From assembly GCA_034669965.1 (NCBI GenBank), contig JAXMOK010000005.1, forward strand, positions 1 through 64,000: a DNA stretch of 64,000 nt, written 5' to 3'. The stretch is from HXMU1420-13 sp034669965. GTDB taxonomy: Bacteria > Bacteroidota > Rhodothermia > Balneolales > Balneolaceae. The first letter of the stretch is position 1, and each line of letters begins with the position of its first letter. A program made the position numbers and the translations under genes. Under the pieces are notes generated by a model. It worked only from the letters and a program-made list of their open reading frames with translations. It was not told the DNA's origin and searched no databases. Positions 52,039 through 61,538 of this stretch are shown here, piece by piece.

Positions 52039-53808
52039 ATGATAAATCAAATCAATAACAATTTAGACGAACGAATAGTAAATGCTGTGTTAGATACAGC
52101 AATTAGTATTTGCGCTATTGATAGTGATGGGTTGATCGTACAAACGAATTTTAAATTCAATCAGCAATTAGGCTATAATGAAGGAGAACTGCTACACTCT
52201 AATTTTTTCGACTTAATTCCCGACGATTATAGAAACATTGAGTTAGAGATGGATGCTCACTTTTGGGCAGAACAATTTGGTTACGATTCTGTTTTTAAAA
52301 TTGAACGGAAAGACGGTACTCATCTATATTTCGAAGCTACGTTTACATACTTAGAAGATGATTCTTCACCACTTAAAGTAGCTACTTTAAACGATGTAAC
52401 TGAAAAAGTTGAGCGCGAAACGCAACTTAAAAAGACCAATGCCTTTTTATCAACTATGATAGACTCGGCACCTATTGGCGTTGTTTTGATCGATCAACAC
52501 GGGATAGTAGAATCCTGGAACGAACATGCTGAAAGTATTTTTGGCTGGTCGAGTGATGAGGTTATTGGTAAAATGTTACCCTATGTACCTCCGCACAAAA
52601 GAGACGAATTCGATGAAAATTTGAAAGAGGCTTTTTCCAGAGAAGAGAATTTCATGTTAGAATTGGAGCGAATGGATAACTATGGGGAAACTATCTACCT
52701 CAGAGAATTCATAACGCCTATAAAAACTGATAATGAAACGGTTGAAAATGTTTTATTACTCATAGAAGATATTACCGATACCACCCTTGTACAGAAAGCG
52801 CTGATAGACAGCGAGATGAAGTATAGAAATTTGGTAGAGGCCAGCAATGATTTGATTTTGAAAACAAATCTGCGTGGTATGATCACGTTTACAAATCAGG
52901 CTGCAAATGATGTGCTGGGATATACACCATTCGAGATGATTGGGAAAAACTCTCTACGGTTTGTACATGAAACGGCTAAGAAAGATTGGTATAACATCTA
53001 TAAAGAGCTAAAACTTGGTAAGAGTTTTACGAATATAGATTTACACTTGCAAAATGCAAATGGCGAAAAAGTAAGTGTAAATGCAAATTTCCAATCTACG
53101 TTAAACGAAGAGGGTGATGTAGTAGGCTTTAGCTGCTATGCCGCTGATATATCCGATAGAATAAACTATCAGAACCATCTGGAATCGATGGTAAAAGAGA
53201 AAGAAATTCTGATTAAAGAAATTCATCACCGGGTGAAAAATAACCTGGCTGTAGTTTCGGGATTACTTTCGTTGCAGTCTACGACGCTTAAAAGTGAAGC
53301 AGCTAAACGTGCGTTTTCCGAAAGTCAAGCACGGATTAAATCCATTGCTACCATTCATGAGAAACTCTATCAAAATGAGTTGTTTACTAATGTTGAGATA
53401 AAAAATTATTTGGAACAGCTTGTTAAGGATATTAGTAACGCCTACCGAGATCCGAATAAAAATATTACCACGAATGTGGTAGGCGATGAAGTGCATCTAA
53501 ATGTAAATCAAGCAGTTCCTTTTGGAATTATGTCGAACGAATTGCTGATCAATGCACACAAATATGCATTCGAAAATCGCATATATGGCGAGATTGAAGT
53601 TAGAATTGAAAAAAATGAAGAAGGCCAAGTTACTGTATCGGTTGCGGATAATGGAGTTGGCCTCCCAGATAACTTCGACTCTAACGAAGATGGGACATCG
53701 TTAGGAATGATTTTGATTCGAAGCTTAAGTACCCAACTTGATGCTCAACTAAAGGTTTTTAGAGAAAACGGAACCCGTTTTTCAATCTCGTTTATTCCTG
53801 ATGAATAA
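52039..53808 (+). CDS. Cytosolic PAS-domain sensor histidine kinase (HisKA_2 type)
   Basis: The 589-residue protein has no membrane helix. Three PAS domains lie at about 15-125, 135-250 and 258-375; each shows the W/Y-N-x-x-A-E/N-x-x-x-G-W/Y pattern (for example SWNEHAESIFGW). HisKA_2 begins LIKEIHHRVKNNLAVVSGLL with phospho-acceptor His396/397, and the ATPase has NELLINAHKYAFENR, VADNGVGLPD and GTSLGMILI. It senses an intracellular signal, possibly redox, light or a ligand. No response regulator is adjacent, so it is an orphan kinase. A bidirectional terminator follows. Confidence 0.93.
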   Translation: MINQINNNLDERIVNAVLDTAISICAIDSDGLIVQTNFKFNQQLGYNEGELLHSNFFDLIPDDYRNIELEMDAHFWAEQFGYDSVFKIERKDGTHLYFEATFTYLEDDSSPLKVATLNDVTEKVERETQLKKTNAFLSTMIDSAPIGVVLIDQHGIVESWNEHAESIFGWSSDEVIGKMLPYVPPHKRDEFDENLKEAFSREENFMLELERMDNYGETIYLREFITPIKTDNETVENVLLLIEDITDTTLVQKALIDSEMKYRNLVEASNDLILKTNLRGMITFTNQAANDVLGYTPFEMIGKNSLRFVHETAKKDWYNIYKELKLGKSFTNIDLHLQNANGEKVSVNANFQSTLNEEGDVVGFSCYAADISDRINYQNHLESMVKEKEILIKEIHHRVKNNLAVVSGLLSLQSTTLKSEAAKRAFSESQARIKSIATIHEKLYQNELFTNVEIKNYLEQLVKDISNAYRDPNKNITTNVVGDEVHLNVNQAVPFGIMSNELLINAHKYAFENRIYGEIEVRIEKNEEGQVTVSVADNGVGLPDNFDSNEDGTSLGMILIRSLSTQLDAQLKVFRENGTRFSISFIPDE

Positions 53809-53809
53809 A

Positions 53810-53840
53810 AAAGGCCTCCAATCGGAAGCCTTTCTTTCTT
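53810..53840. terminator. Bidirectional hairpin terminator between the kinase and gltA
   Basis: AAAGGC-CTCC and GGAA-GCCTTT pair around a 4-base loop, with A-rich sequence on the left and TCTTTCTT on the right. It lies between convergent genes and can serve both. Confidence 0.8.
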
Positions 53841-53858
53841 ATAAATAATGTTTTATTA

Positions 53859-55019
53859 CTACCGTTCGCTAATCGATACGTACGGTTTGTTTTTTTCGCC
53901 AACATAGAGTGCACGAGGGCGAACCAATCGGTTGTTTTTAGATTGTTCGATAAAATGCCCTGTCCAACCGGAAATTCTACTCATCGCAAATATACAAGTG
54001 AATAAGTCTGGTTGAATACCCATCGAGTAATACACTGTTGCCGAAAAGAAATCTACATTTGGATCGATGTTTTTCTCACTTTTCATGGTGTTCAGCATGT
54101 CCATCGACCACTTGTACATTCTTTCCTGGCCGGTCTCTTCACTAAGCTTTTTAGCCATTTTTTGCAGGTGATATGCACGAGGATCGAATACCTTATACAC
54201 ACGGTGACCAAAGCCCATAATTTTTTCTTTTTTAGTCAACTTGTCTTTGGTAAAAGCAACGGCATCAGCGTTTTCACCTTGATCAGCAAGTTCAAGTAAA
54301 GTATTCATTACTGCGGTATTTGCTCCGCCGTGTAATGGTCCTTTAAGCGAGCCAATAGCACCGGTTACTGCAGAATACATGTCAGACATGGTGGCACAGA
54401 TTGCTCGGCAAGTAAAGGTAGATGCATTCATGCCATGCTCGGCATGCAAGATCAAGCAAAGGTCTAGTGTTTTTTCGGCTTGTTTTCCTGGTCGTTCCCC
54501 GTTTAACATATACAAGAAGTTGTAAGCGGTACTTCCTTCCGATAATGGTGATACCATGGTTTCACCACTTCGAATGCGTGAAAATGCAGCAATTATCGTT
54601 GGCATTTTAGCTGTGATGTTAATTGCCTTTTCATAAAAAGAATCGTCAGGTAAATCAATGTCCGACTCCGACAGCATGGATACTGCTGAACGCAGAACCG
54701 CCATTGGATTCGATTTTATATTTACTGAGTGTAGATAGTCGATAATTACTTGTGGTAATTCTCTGCGCGTTTGAAGCTTCTCCTGTAAAGCGTCTAATTC
54801 CTCTTGATTTGGTAGTCTATCGTTCCAAAGTAAAAAACAAACTTCTTCGAATGTGCTATTTTCAGCGAGTTCATCGATGTTATATCCTTCGTAAATCAAT
54901 TCCCCACTTTGTCCGTCAATACTGCTTTTAGTGGTAGAAAATGCAACAATACCCTCAAGTCCCTTATTAATATAGGGGTATTTAGTTTCATCAAAGCCAG
55001 TGTGTAGGTCGTTAGACAT
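53859..55019 (-). CDS. gltA: Citrate synthase
   Basis: This enzyme condenses acetyl-CoA with oxaloacetate. The 386-residue protein is of the short bacterial citrate synthase type: HAEHGMNASTFTCRAICATM with the first active-site His, GPLHGGANTAVM with the second, and GFGHRVYKVFDPRA with oxaloacetate-binding residues. A 2-methylcitrate synthase would be the alternative, but no propionate genes are nearby. A 213-bp upstream gap precedes it. Confidence 0.95.
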   Translation of the reverse strand: MSNDLHTGFDETKYPYINKGLEGIVAFSTTKSSIDGQSGELIYEGYNIDELAENSTFEEVCFLLWNDRLPNQEELDALQEKLQTRRELPQVIIDYLHSVNIKSNPMAVLRSAVSMLSESDIDLPDDSFYEKAINITAKMPTIIAAFSRIRSGETMVSPLSEGSTAYNFLYMLNGERPGKQAEKTLDLCLILHAEHGMNASTFTCRAICATMSDMYSAVTGAIGSLKGPLHGGANTAVMNTLLELADQGENADAVAFTKDKLTKKEKIMGFGHRVYKVFDPRAYHLQKMAKKLSEETGQERMYKWSMDMLNTMKSEKNIDPNVDFFSATVYYSMGIQPDLFTCIFAMSRISGWTGHFIEQSKNNRLVRPRALYVGEKNKPYVSISER

Positions 55020-55232
55020 CGTTTATTCCTTTAAATTTTTATAGTTCAATACAGGAGTTATTCAGACAACAGGAATGCTTTTCTTGACCAAAAAATTTCC
55101 CGATTCCGATACTTTTCAAGAAGTACAATTTACATAAACAAGTGGAAAATATTAAACAGTAAAAAAGCGGTTTTACGCATTGAAACCTTAAGGATTATGA
55201 GCCGTAATTTTCGCCTGAATTAATCAGATTTT

Positions 55233-55727
55233 ATGAGCTCGTATCAGTTCGACATTCTCGGTGGATTACATTTTGCCTCGGCACTGTTAGCCATGTTTTT
55301 TGGGGCATTCGTCTTGTTCAGAAAAAAGGGTGGATCAATCCACATAAAAGCAGGGTATGCTTATTCAGCATTGATGTTACTGTTAAACATAACTGCACTT
55401 CTTATTTACAAGCTGTTTGGCAAGTTTGGGCCATTCCACATTGCTGCGGTAATTAGCTTAGTAACTTTACTTGGTGGGCTTATCCCTGCTTATCTACGTA
55501 AACCCAAACATAATTGGCTCGAGTTTCACTATGAGTTTATGAACTGGTCGGTGATAGGATTGTACGCCGCTTTTTGGTCAGAGACCTTTAGTCGGTTTTT
55601 TCGATTTGCCGGCTTTTGGGTTTTGGTTGCAACCGCAACTGCAATTACGGTGGCCGTAGGTGCTTACCTTTTAAAATCCCGAAAGAAAAAGATTCTTGGG
55701 AAATATCAACCACTTGTAAGTGATTAA
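55233..55727 (+). CDS. DUF2306 family membrane protein
   Basis: The 164-residue protein has four or five membrane helices and the family pattern GLHFASALLAMFFGAFVLFRKKGGSIHIKAGYAY, with conserved His in HIKAGY and a second His near the third helix (FGPFHIAAV). DUF2306 proteins are inner-membrane proteins of unknown role. The stop overlaps the stop of convergent mazG by 3-4 bases. Confidence 0.9.
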   Translation: MSSYQFDILGGLHFASALLAMFFGAFVLFRKKGGSIHIKAGYAYSALMLLLNITALLIYKLFGKFGPFHIAAVISLVTLLGGLIPAYLRKPKHNWLEFHYEFMNWSVIGLYAAFWSETFSRFFRFAGFWVLVATATAITVAVGAYLLKSRKKKILGKYQPLVSD

Positions 55728-56488
55728 ATTTTCGATTTAGATGCTTCCCAATATCGATCCATCTCTTCGAGGGTTGCTTCTTTTAGTGGCTTTCCTTCTT
55801 CTTTAAGAGATTGCTCAACAAATCGAAAACGAGTTTCAAACTTTTTATTGGTTAAACGGAGGCTGTCTTCTGCAGTGAGATCAAAAAACCGAGCTACGTT
55901 TACAAGGCTGAATAAAAGATCGCCAAATTCATCGGCTTGATCTTCTTTAGATGAGGTTTCTAATGTTTGCTTAAACTCAGCTAATTCCTCTTCCAGCTTT
56001 TCCCATGCTTGGCGCCATTCCGGCCAATCAAAGCCTACATTGGCAGCTTTCTCTTGCATTCGTTGAGCTCTGATTAAGGCAGGAAGATGAGCTGGAAGTC
56101 CATCTAAGGTGCTTTTTTTGCCTTCTTTAAGTTTGATGTTCTCCCAGTTCTCAGCTACTTCGTCTTCACCTTTTACTACTTGCTCGCCAAAAACATGCGG
56201 ATGGCGAGTTATTAGTTTATCCATCAACGTATAAATCACATCGCCTATATTAAACTCAGCCTTTTCATTAGCCATATTGGTATGGAAAACCACATGAAGA
56301 AGCAGATCGCCGAGCTCTTTCTTAAATTCGTCAAAATCCTGATTGTCGATGGCTTCAATGGCTTCATAAGCCTCTTCAATCAAATTATCTTTGATACTTT
56401 CGTGCGTTTGCTTTCGATCCCACGGACATTCTTTTCTAAGGATGGAAACAAGTTCAACAAGATCTTCGAATTCGCGGCTGGGCTGCAT
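55724..56488 (-). CDS. mazG: Nucleoside triphosphate pyrophosphohydrolase
   Basis: The 254-residue protein has two MazG domains, as in E. coli MazG: LRKECPWDRKQTHESIKDNL with EEAYEAIEAID and ELGDLLLHVVFHTNMA near the N-terminus, and the second EEELAEFK with DEFGDLLFSLVNVARF. It hydrolyses NTPs to NMP and PPi, cleaning pools and influencing ppGpp. A 14-bp perfect inverted repeat starts 2 bp upstream of its ATG. Confidence 0.96.
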   Translation of the reverse strand: MQPSREFEDLVELVSILRKECPWDRKQTHESIKDNLIEEAYEAIEAIDNQDFDEFKKELGDLLLHVVFHTNMANEKAEFNIGDVIYTLMDKLITRHPHVFGEQVVKGEDEVAENWENIKLKEGKKSTLDGLPAHLPALIRAQRMQEKAANVGFDWPEWRQAWEKLEEELAEFKQTLETSSKEDQADEFGDLLFSLVNVARFFDLTAEDSLRLTNKKFETRFRFVEQSLKEEGKPLKEATLEEMDRYWEASKSKI

Positions 56489-56489
56489 A

Positions 56490-56551
56490 CTAAATGTTAA
56501 GTGTTGAGTTTTAAATGTTAAATGAAAACCAATTTACCACTTAACATTTAG
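56490..56551. repeat. Inverted repeat directly upstream of mazG
   Basis: CTAAATGTTAAGTG (56490-56503) and CACTTAACATTTAG (56538-56551) are perfect inverted complements. A shorter inner similarity exists (AAATGTTAAATG / CATTTTACATT). The right arm belongs to the repeat family also seen at 206-221. In an mRNA reading into mazG this would form a hairpin touching the start region. Confidence 0.8.
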
Positions 56552-56565
56552 CATTTTACATTGAA

Positions 56566-57828
56566 TTATGTTTTTCTCTTTTTCTTTTTGGCAGCAGGGA
56601 ACAGGATGTTATTCAAAATCAATCGATAGCCCGGACTGTTTGGATGAAGTGCTAAATCAGTGGGCGGATCATTAACGCGGTGCGTATAGTCTTCGGGGTC
56701 GTGACCGGCATAAAATGTAAAGGTTCCATTTCCATAATTCCCGTGTAGGTATTTTACTTGTTCACGGCCGGGTGCTTCTGCCAATACCACTACCGATGAT
56801 TTTACTTTTTCGGTGCGAAAGGCAGTTGTTTGCCCATAAAACCCTTTGATGCTGCTCACATGATTTTGAGTTAGCATTGTGGGTACTGGATCCCATTTTG
56901 CAGAAAACTCAAACAACGTAAAGAAATCTAAACTTTCATCTACCTCACGAATTGCCACAGGTACATCCACATCGGCGTGCTCATATTGGTACGGACTCAA
57001 TTCAATATTGAAATCTTTAAAAGCGAAAGTTTTGGCGTAATCCAATAACTCTTGTGCATTTGGATCAACAGGGTCGCCATCAAAAGGAGAGGGCGCGATA
57101 TCGATATTTTCAGCGGCTAGGGCAATATCAAAAGTGTCGGTTCCGGAACACATCGCAAATAAAAATCCACCATTGCCCACATATCGTTTAATTTCGCGAG
57201 CTACTGCTTTTTTCTGTTCACTAACCTTAGCAAAGCCCAGTTCAGCGGCCATAGCTTCCATTTGCCGAACCTGTGTGATATACCATGGCGTGTTACGATA
57301 ATTACCCCAAAACTTCCCGTATTGTCCGGTAAAATCCTCGTGATGGAGATGCAGCCAATCATATTGATCCAATTCGCCGGCCAGCACTTCGATGTCCCAA
57401 ATCTTTTCATATTCTACCTCGGCATAGGTGAGAGCCAGGGTAACGGCATCATCCCAAGGCAAAGCCTGGTCGGGGGTATAAACGGCAATTTTAGGGGCTT
57501 TTTCGAGATTTACAACCGATGTGTTTGCACCAGGAGATTCCACTTGGTTTACGATGGTGAGCGCTTCGGATGAACTAACTGTTTGCAGGTTTACATTACG
57601 TAAACGCGCTTTTCGAATGATGTCATTTTCGGCTACAATTAAGAATGAACCGCCTCGATAATTCAACAACCATTTTGCTTTAAATCCATCTGAGATATGA
57701 TTGAATACTACTCCATAAGCTTTCAGATGATCGGTTTGAGAGGCATCCATAGGTATGAGCACCTGTTGTTGTGCTTGAATTAAATGTGGCGAAAGAAAAA
57801 CAAGGAGTACAAATACAATTCGCTTCAT
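56566..57828 (-). CDS. Exported protein, ThuA/GATase-like; often annotated asparagine synthetase B
   Basis: The frame is open from 57906, but Met at 57828 (or 57831) begins the signal peptide (MKRIVFVLLVFLSPHLIQAQ) and avoids overlap with the TPR gene. The roughly 420-residue mature protein starts VLIPMDASQTDHLKAYGVVF. It then has a class I GATase-like segment (AVYTPDQALPWDDAV, WLHLHHEDFTGQYG, FLFAMCSGTDTFDIALAAE) and ends in YLHGNYGNGTFTFYAGHDPE. No ATP-pyrophosphatase or N-terminal Cys of asparagine synthetase is present, so that label is doubtful. Probably periplasmic; function unknown. Confidence 0.83.
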   Translation of the reverse strand: MKRIVFVLLVFLSPHLIQAQQQVLIPMDASQTDHLKAYGVVFNHISDGFKAKWLLNYRGGSFLIVAENDIIRKARLRNVNLQTVSSSEALTIVNQVESPGANTSVVNLEKAPKIAVYTPDQALPWDDAVTLALTYAEVEYEKIWDIEVLAGELDQYDWLHLHHEDFTGQYGKFWGNYRNTPWYITQVRQMEAMAAELGFAKVSEQKKAVAREIKRYVGNGGFLFAMCSGTDTFDIALAAENIDIAPSPFDGDPVDPNAQELLDYAKTFAFKDFNIELSPYQYEHADVDVPVAIREVDESLDFFTLFEFSAKWDPVPTMLTQNHVSSIKGFYGQTTAFRTEKVKSSVVVLAEAPGREQVKYLHGNYGNGTFTFYAGHDPEDYTHRVNDPPTDLALHPNSPGYRLILNNILFPAAKKKKRKT

Positions 57829-57832
57829 CATA

Positions 57833-59755
57833 TTAAGAAGGGGTTTTTGGGAGTGATTGTAACCGTTGGCGGGCATAAGGAGCATAAAATCCATCAGGAA
57901 ATTCAAGAATTATTTGCTCGTACAATTCAGTACTGGTTATTACAGGAATTTCTCTTGTGCATGTTGTGCTGAAAAAACATTGAGCTGCTGCAATTACCGA
58001 AACGGAATCGGAGCTGATGGGATATGCGCCAAAAGATTCAGATTTGCGAGCTCGTATCCAAAGTAAATCTTCGCGCAAAGGAGTACCAGCTCCTGAATCA
58101 AGAAATTCATTTAAGTGCATTACAAAATCTGGATTAGTGCCGTCAGAATAGTCAGCTATGGCGAGCAAAATATCATCTTTAAAGATGGTTTCAGGGAATT
58201 GATCCAAGAAATCCAGCATGTTATTAAAGTTATAATCATAGGGATTTGATTGCAGTTCTTTAATCCCGGTTGCAAATAAAGTTAGTTCGGTATTCGTGGA
58301 ATCTATGTTAGAGCCTTCTTGAAGCCAAAGTCGAAGTTGTAGTGCATCGTTGGCGTAGTACGAAGTGTTTTTACGCCCCAGCGTTTTTAGTTGGATGGTG
58401 GCAAATTCAAAATCACCGGCAAAAAAATCAGTGAGTGCCAAAAAGTAGCGTGTTTTTTCAGCAAGTTCTCCGGTACCTGCTTTTCTATTGGCTCGTGTAA
58501 AGCTAACGCGTGCTTGTGTGTAGGCGTTCTCATGCAAATAAATACGACCATCTAAATAATCGGCTTGTGCAGATTCTTGCATATTCGGAAATGCTTTCAA
58601 CTGAACGATAGCATTTTTTGCTTCTTCAACATCATATACATGATCCAAACTTAGTTCAGCTTTGCGCAAATATACACGATCTAAGTCGCGATAATTAGGG
58701 GCAGTGTTGATCAACGTATCGAGATAAGCTATAGACTGATCAAACAACCGGAGGCTTTTAAAGTTTTCATCAAGGTTATAATCTTGTAAGTACTTTCCCC
58801 AACGAGAATAAACATCAGCTAACTTTTCGTAAGCCATCCATTTAATGTTTCCGGAAGTGTTTTTTCGATAATAATCGAAGGCATTGGCTGCCAATTGGTA
58901 TTGGTTGTTGTCGGCAAGTTGACCACCCACCATATCTAGCGCATAATTGTAATCGGAAGTTATCTCTTCGTATTTAAGGGCAGTAGCAAAGGCTCGGCGG
59001 TATAATTGATTCTCAAATAACAGCCAAATTTGTAACCTAAACAACTCATAATAAGCGGGATGAGTTACGGCGATATCCTGAAGCTTAAATTCGAGTTCAG
59101 CAATACTGTCATCAAATAAAAGTGGATCGTTATAACGAATTAGTAATCGTTTAAATAAACCCGATTGATTCGGTTGATCGGCAATAAATTCTAACCATTC
59201 ACCTATAGCTTCTTGATATCTCCCGGCCTGCATGTACACGTTTGGTATTTCCGTTCTAAAAAGATCCTCGTTGTCGAAAACTTCGCGAGCCTTCTTGTAC
59301 ACTTCTATAGCTTTATCAAACTCCCGACGCTCAGCCATCGTATTGGCAGTGTTTATATACAATTGCAGCATATCGGGATAGGTATTCAGATTTTGCTCCC
59401 AAATAGTGTACGCACGGGTTGTATCTCCTTTTAGGTGGAAGAGCTTTCCTGATAATATGTTGGTGAGCCCAATATTTCTGTTTTCATTCAAACCTTTATT
59501 TACAATAGACATTGCCCGGTCGTATTCTTTCAATTGGATGTGGCATTCTACCACCCGTTCCATAAATAAGTAAACTTGCGGTTGTTGATTGTAAAGACTT
59601 TGCAGAATGGGAATAGCTTCTTCAAAGCGCTGTTGCTGCATCAAACTCGTAGCAATTTGGAAGGAGTTATCCGATTGTGCCTGAACGTCTTGTACCGGCA
59701 ACAACAAAAAGGCTAATACATAAAAGAAAAGTAAATTTGATAATCGTTTGTTCAC
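57833..59755 (-). CDS. Exported TPR-repeat protein
   Basis: The 640-residue protein has a signal peptide (LLFFYVLAFLLLPVQDVQAQ) and about ten tetratricopeptide-like repeats (for example QQQRFEEAIPILQSLYNQQP, NTYPDMLQLYINTANTMAER, FDKAIEVYKKAREVFDNED). TPR arrays act as periplasmic docking scaffolds. The stop lies just before the start of the next secreted protein and the start overlaps maf by 4 bp, so maf, this gene and the GATase-like gene form an operon. Confidence 0.9.
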   Translation of the reverse strand: MNKRLSNLLFFYVLAFLLLPVQDVQAQSDNSFQIATSLMQQQRFEEAIPILQSLYNQQPQVYLFMERVVECHIQLKEYDRAMSIVNKGLNENRNIGLTNILSGKLFHLKGDTTRAYTIWEQNLNTYPDMLQLYINTANTMAERREFDKAIEVYKKAREVFDNEDLFRTEIPNVYMQAGRYQEAIGEWLEFIADQPNQSGLFKRLLIRYNDPLLFDDSIAELEFKLQDIAVTHPAYYELFRLQIWLLFENQLYRRAFATALKYEEITSDYNYALDMVGGQLADNNQYQLAANAFDYYRKNTSGNIKWMAYEKLADVYSRWGKYLQDYNLDENFKSLRLFDQSIAYLDTLINTAPNYRDLDRVYLRKAELSLDHVYDVEEAKNAIVQLKAFPNMQESAQADYLDGRIYLHENAYTQARVSFTRANRKAGTGELAEKTRYFLALTDFFAGDFEFATIQLKTLGRKNTSYYANDALQLRLWLQEGSNIDSTNTELTLFATGIKELQSNPYDYNFNNMLDFLDQFPETIFKDDILLAIADYSDGTNPDFVMHLNEFLDSGAGTPLREDLLWIRARKSESFGAYPISSDSVSVIAAAQCFFSTTCTREIPVITSTELYEQIILEFPDGFYAPYARQRLQSLPKTPS

Positions 59756-60345
59756 GTAGTAAAAATTTGTGGTTCAAATTCTTTTATTTCGCGATAAAAT
59801 CTATTTAGTGGAAAACCAACCACGTTATAAAAATCACCTTCTATTTTTTCAACAAAAACCGAGCCCCAATCATCCTGAATACCATAAGACCCTGCTTTGT
59901 CCATAGGGCTTCCACCGGCAACATAACTTTCTATTTCAGGAATACTCAATTCGCTAAAGGTAACGATAGTTTCTTCAACAAAAGTATGGGATTTTACCAC
60001 CTCGGCTTCAGCATTGGTTGTAAATAAAGCAACGCCGGTATACACAGAATGTTCACGCCCGCTTAGCGCCTTTAGCATGTGGATGGCATTTCGTTCGTTT
60101 TCGGGTTTACCTAGAATTTTGCCATCTAACACTACAATGGTATCTGAACCGATAACCAAAGAATTCGCACAATGTTTAGCAACTTCTTCGGCTTTTTGAA
60201 ACGACAAACTTGATACTACCTCAACCGGGTTACTCGAGGTAATAATCTCTTCGCAAGTACTCGGTTTCACTTCGAAATTTAATCCAAGTTGTGAAAGTAA
60301 TTTTTTACGGCGTGGACTTTGAGAAGCCAATACAATTTTTAGCAT
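59752..60345 (-). CDS. maf: Maf family nucleotide pyrophosphatase
   Basis: The 197-residue protein has the Maf signatures ILVLASQSPRRK-like (IVLASQSPRRKKLLSQLGLN), VIGSDTIVVLDGKILGKPEN and GSPMDKAGSYGIQDDWG. Maf enzymes hydrolyse dTTP, UTP or modified nucleotides and were first linked with septum formation. It begins the maf-TPR-GATase-like operon. Confidence 0.96.
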   Translation of the reverse strand: MLKIVLASQSPRRKKLLSQLGLNFEVKPSTCEEIITSSNPVEVVSSLSFQKAEEVAKHCANSLVIGSDTIVVLDGKILGKPENERNAIHMLKALSGREHSVYTGVALFTTNAEAEVVKSHTFVEETIVTFSELSIPEIESYVAGGSPMDKAGSYGIQDDWGSVFVEKIEGDFYNVVGFPLNRFYREIKEFEPQIFTT

Positions 60346-60439
60346 ACAGGGTACGTCTCTCCTTTGGAGTTGTATAATAATTAAATAACTTCAGAAACCG
60401 TTTCAAACCTAAAATTCGTAAAGTAGTTTTAAAGTTAAC

Positions 60440-60682
60440 ATGCCAAAAGCAAAGCAAGCTACCGATTCTAAACCAATGTTCTTCTCTGCGTTCAATTATC
60501 GATTAATTGGATTAGCTGTACTCCTAATCGTAGGTGGTTTTACGGCCATGCTTATGGAAAATGAAGTAAAAGGATTTATATCACTTTACGTTTCTCCAAT
60601 TGTTGTAATGATTGGTTATGTAGTTGTAATTTTTGCCATTATGAAACATGATCGGGTTGAAGAAGAACCCAATAACAACTGA
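60440..60682 (+). CDS. DUF3098 family membrane protein
   Basis: The 80-residue protein shows the DUF3098 pattern: FSAFNYRLIGLAVLLIVGGF forms the first helix and SLYVSPIVVMIGYVVVIFAI the second, with a short charged tail. It is a small Bacteroidetes-type inner-membrane protein, often near ftsX or UDP-diphosphatase genes, of unknown role. A DUF92 gene follows after 8 bp, so they are cotranscribed. Confidence 0.9.
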   Translation: MPKAKQATDSKPMFFSAFNYRLIGLAVLLIVGGFTAMLMENEVKGFISLYVSPIVVMIGYVVVIFAIMKHDRVEEEPNNN

Positions 60683-60690
60683 GTACTATT

Positions 60691-61512
60691 GTGCTCGACC
60701 GCCAACTAAATATTTTATTCTTCTTTGCAACTATTTTTGTATTCCTGCTCTTTTCGGAGGGATTTGAGCAGACAAGATTTTTTGTTGCGCTAATATTATC
60801 CATCTTTTTTGTATGGTTAGCATTTATACTAAACTGGTTAACCCTTGATGGTTCCATATCTGCTTTTTTATTTGGTGTAATTGCACTTGGTTTTGGCGGC
60901 TTGTCGGGGGCTACCATAGTTTTAGTGTTTTTTATCACTTCATCGTTACTCTCAAAAAGTGAGAAAAACGACGATTTATTTACGATTCCCTTTCGGCGTG
61001 ATGGCATTCAGGTGTGGTCGAATGGATTCTGGTTTGCATTCTGGCTTATACTCTGGTTTACAACCGATGCTTTAGTTTTCGAAATTGCAGCAGTAAGCAG
61101 TATTGCGTTTTCAACCGCTGATACTTGGTCTTCTGAAATTGGTGGAAAACGCATTAAAGGAGCTACCTGGCTTATGGGAACCTTCCAAAAAACAGAACCT
61201 GGAGTAGATGGTGGAATTAGCTTAGCCGGTACCGTTGCTTCGATTTTTGGTGCAATCTTGATTGCTGCAATTTATTGGGCGTTTAATACCGACCTAACTT
61301 TTGGGTTGATGATTATTATTGCACTATCTGGTTTAATGGGTAGTTTAATCGACTCTATTCTTGGCACTTATGTGCAAGGATCGAAGCTTCCGAAAAACAT
61401 TAAAGTGCTGTTCAATCGTCAAATAACTATTTTCGACAACAATACAACAAATTGGGTTTCGGCAGGTAGTGCGTCTTTGCTGGCAATTTGTATCTTCTTG
61501 TTTGCTTTCTGA
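60691..61512 (+). CDS. DUF92 family membrane protein (VTE6-like)
   Basis: The 273-residue protein starts with GTG at 60691 and has six or seven membrane helices. Family features are FILNWLTLDGSISAFLFGVI, FSTADTWSSEIGGKR and GVDGGISLAGTVAS. Plant members (VTE6) phosphorylate phytyl phosphate; bacterial members are uncharacterised and may handle polyprenyl phosphates. It lies 8 bp after DUF3098 and 26 bp before the symporter gene. Confidence 0.9.
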   Translation: MLDRQLNILFFFATIFVFLLFSEGFEQTRFFVALILSIFFVWLAFILNWLTLDGSISAFLFGVIALGFGGLSGATIVLVFFITSSLLSKSEKNDDLFTIPFRRDGIQVWSNGFWFAFWLILWFTTDALVFEIAAVSSIAFSTADTWSSEIGGKRIKGATWLMGTFQKTEPGVDGGISLAGTVASIFGAILIAAIYWAFNTDLTFGLMIIIALSGLMGSLIDSILGTYVQGSKLPKNIKVLFNRQITIFDNNTTNWVSAGSASLLAICIFLFAF

Positions 61513-61538
61513 CAATCATTAATAAATAAATTAACTGT

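Noticed and set aside
52039..53808. Phytochrome or membrane sensor kinase
   Set aside because: There is no GAF/PHY chromophore domain and no membrane helix; the three sensory domains look like PAS.
55159..55176. Palindrome GTAAAA-N6-TTTTAC upstream of gltA
   Set aside because: It is short and AT-rich and occurs once; too weak to call an operator.
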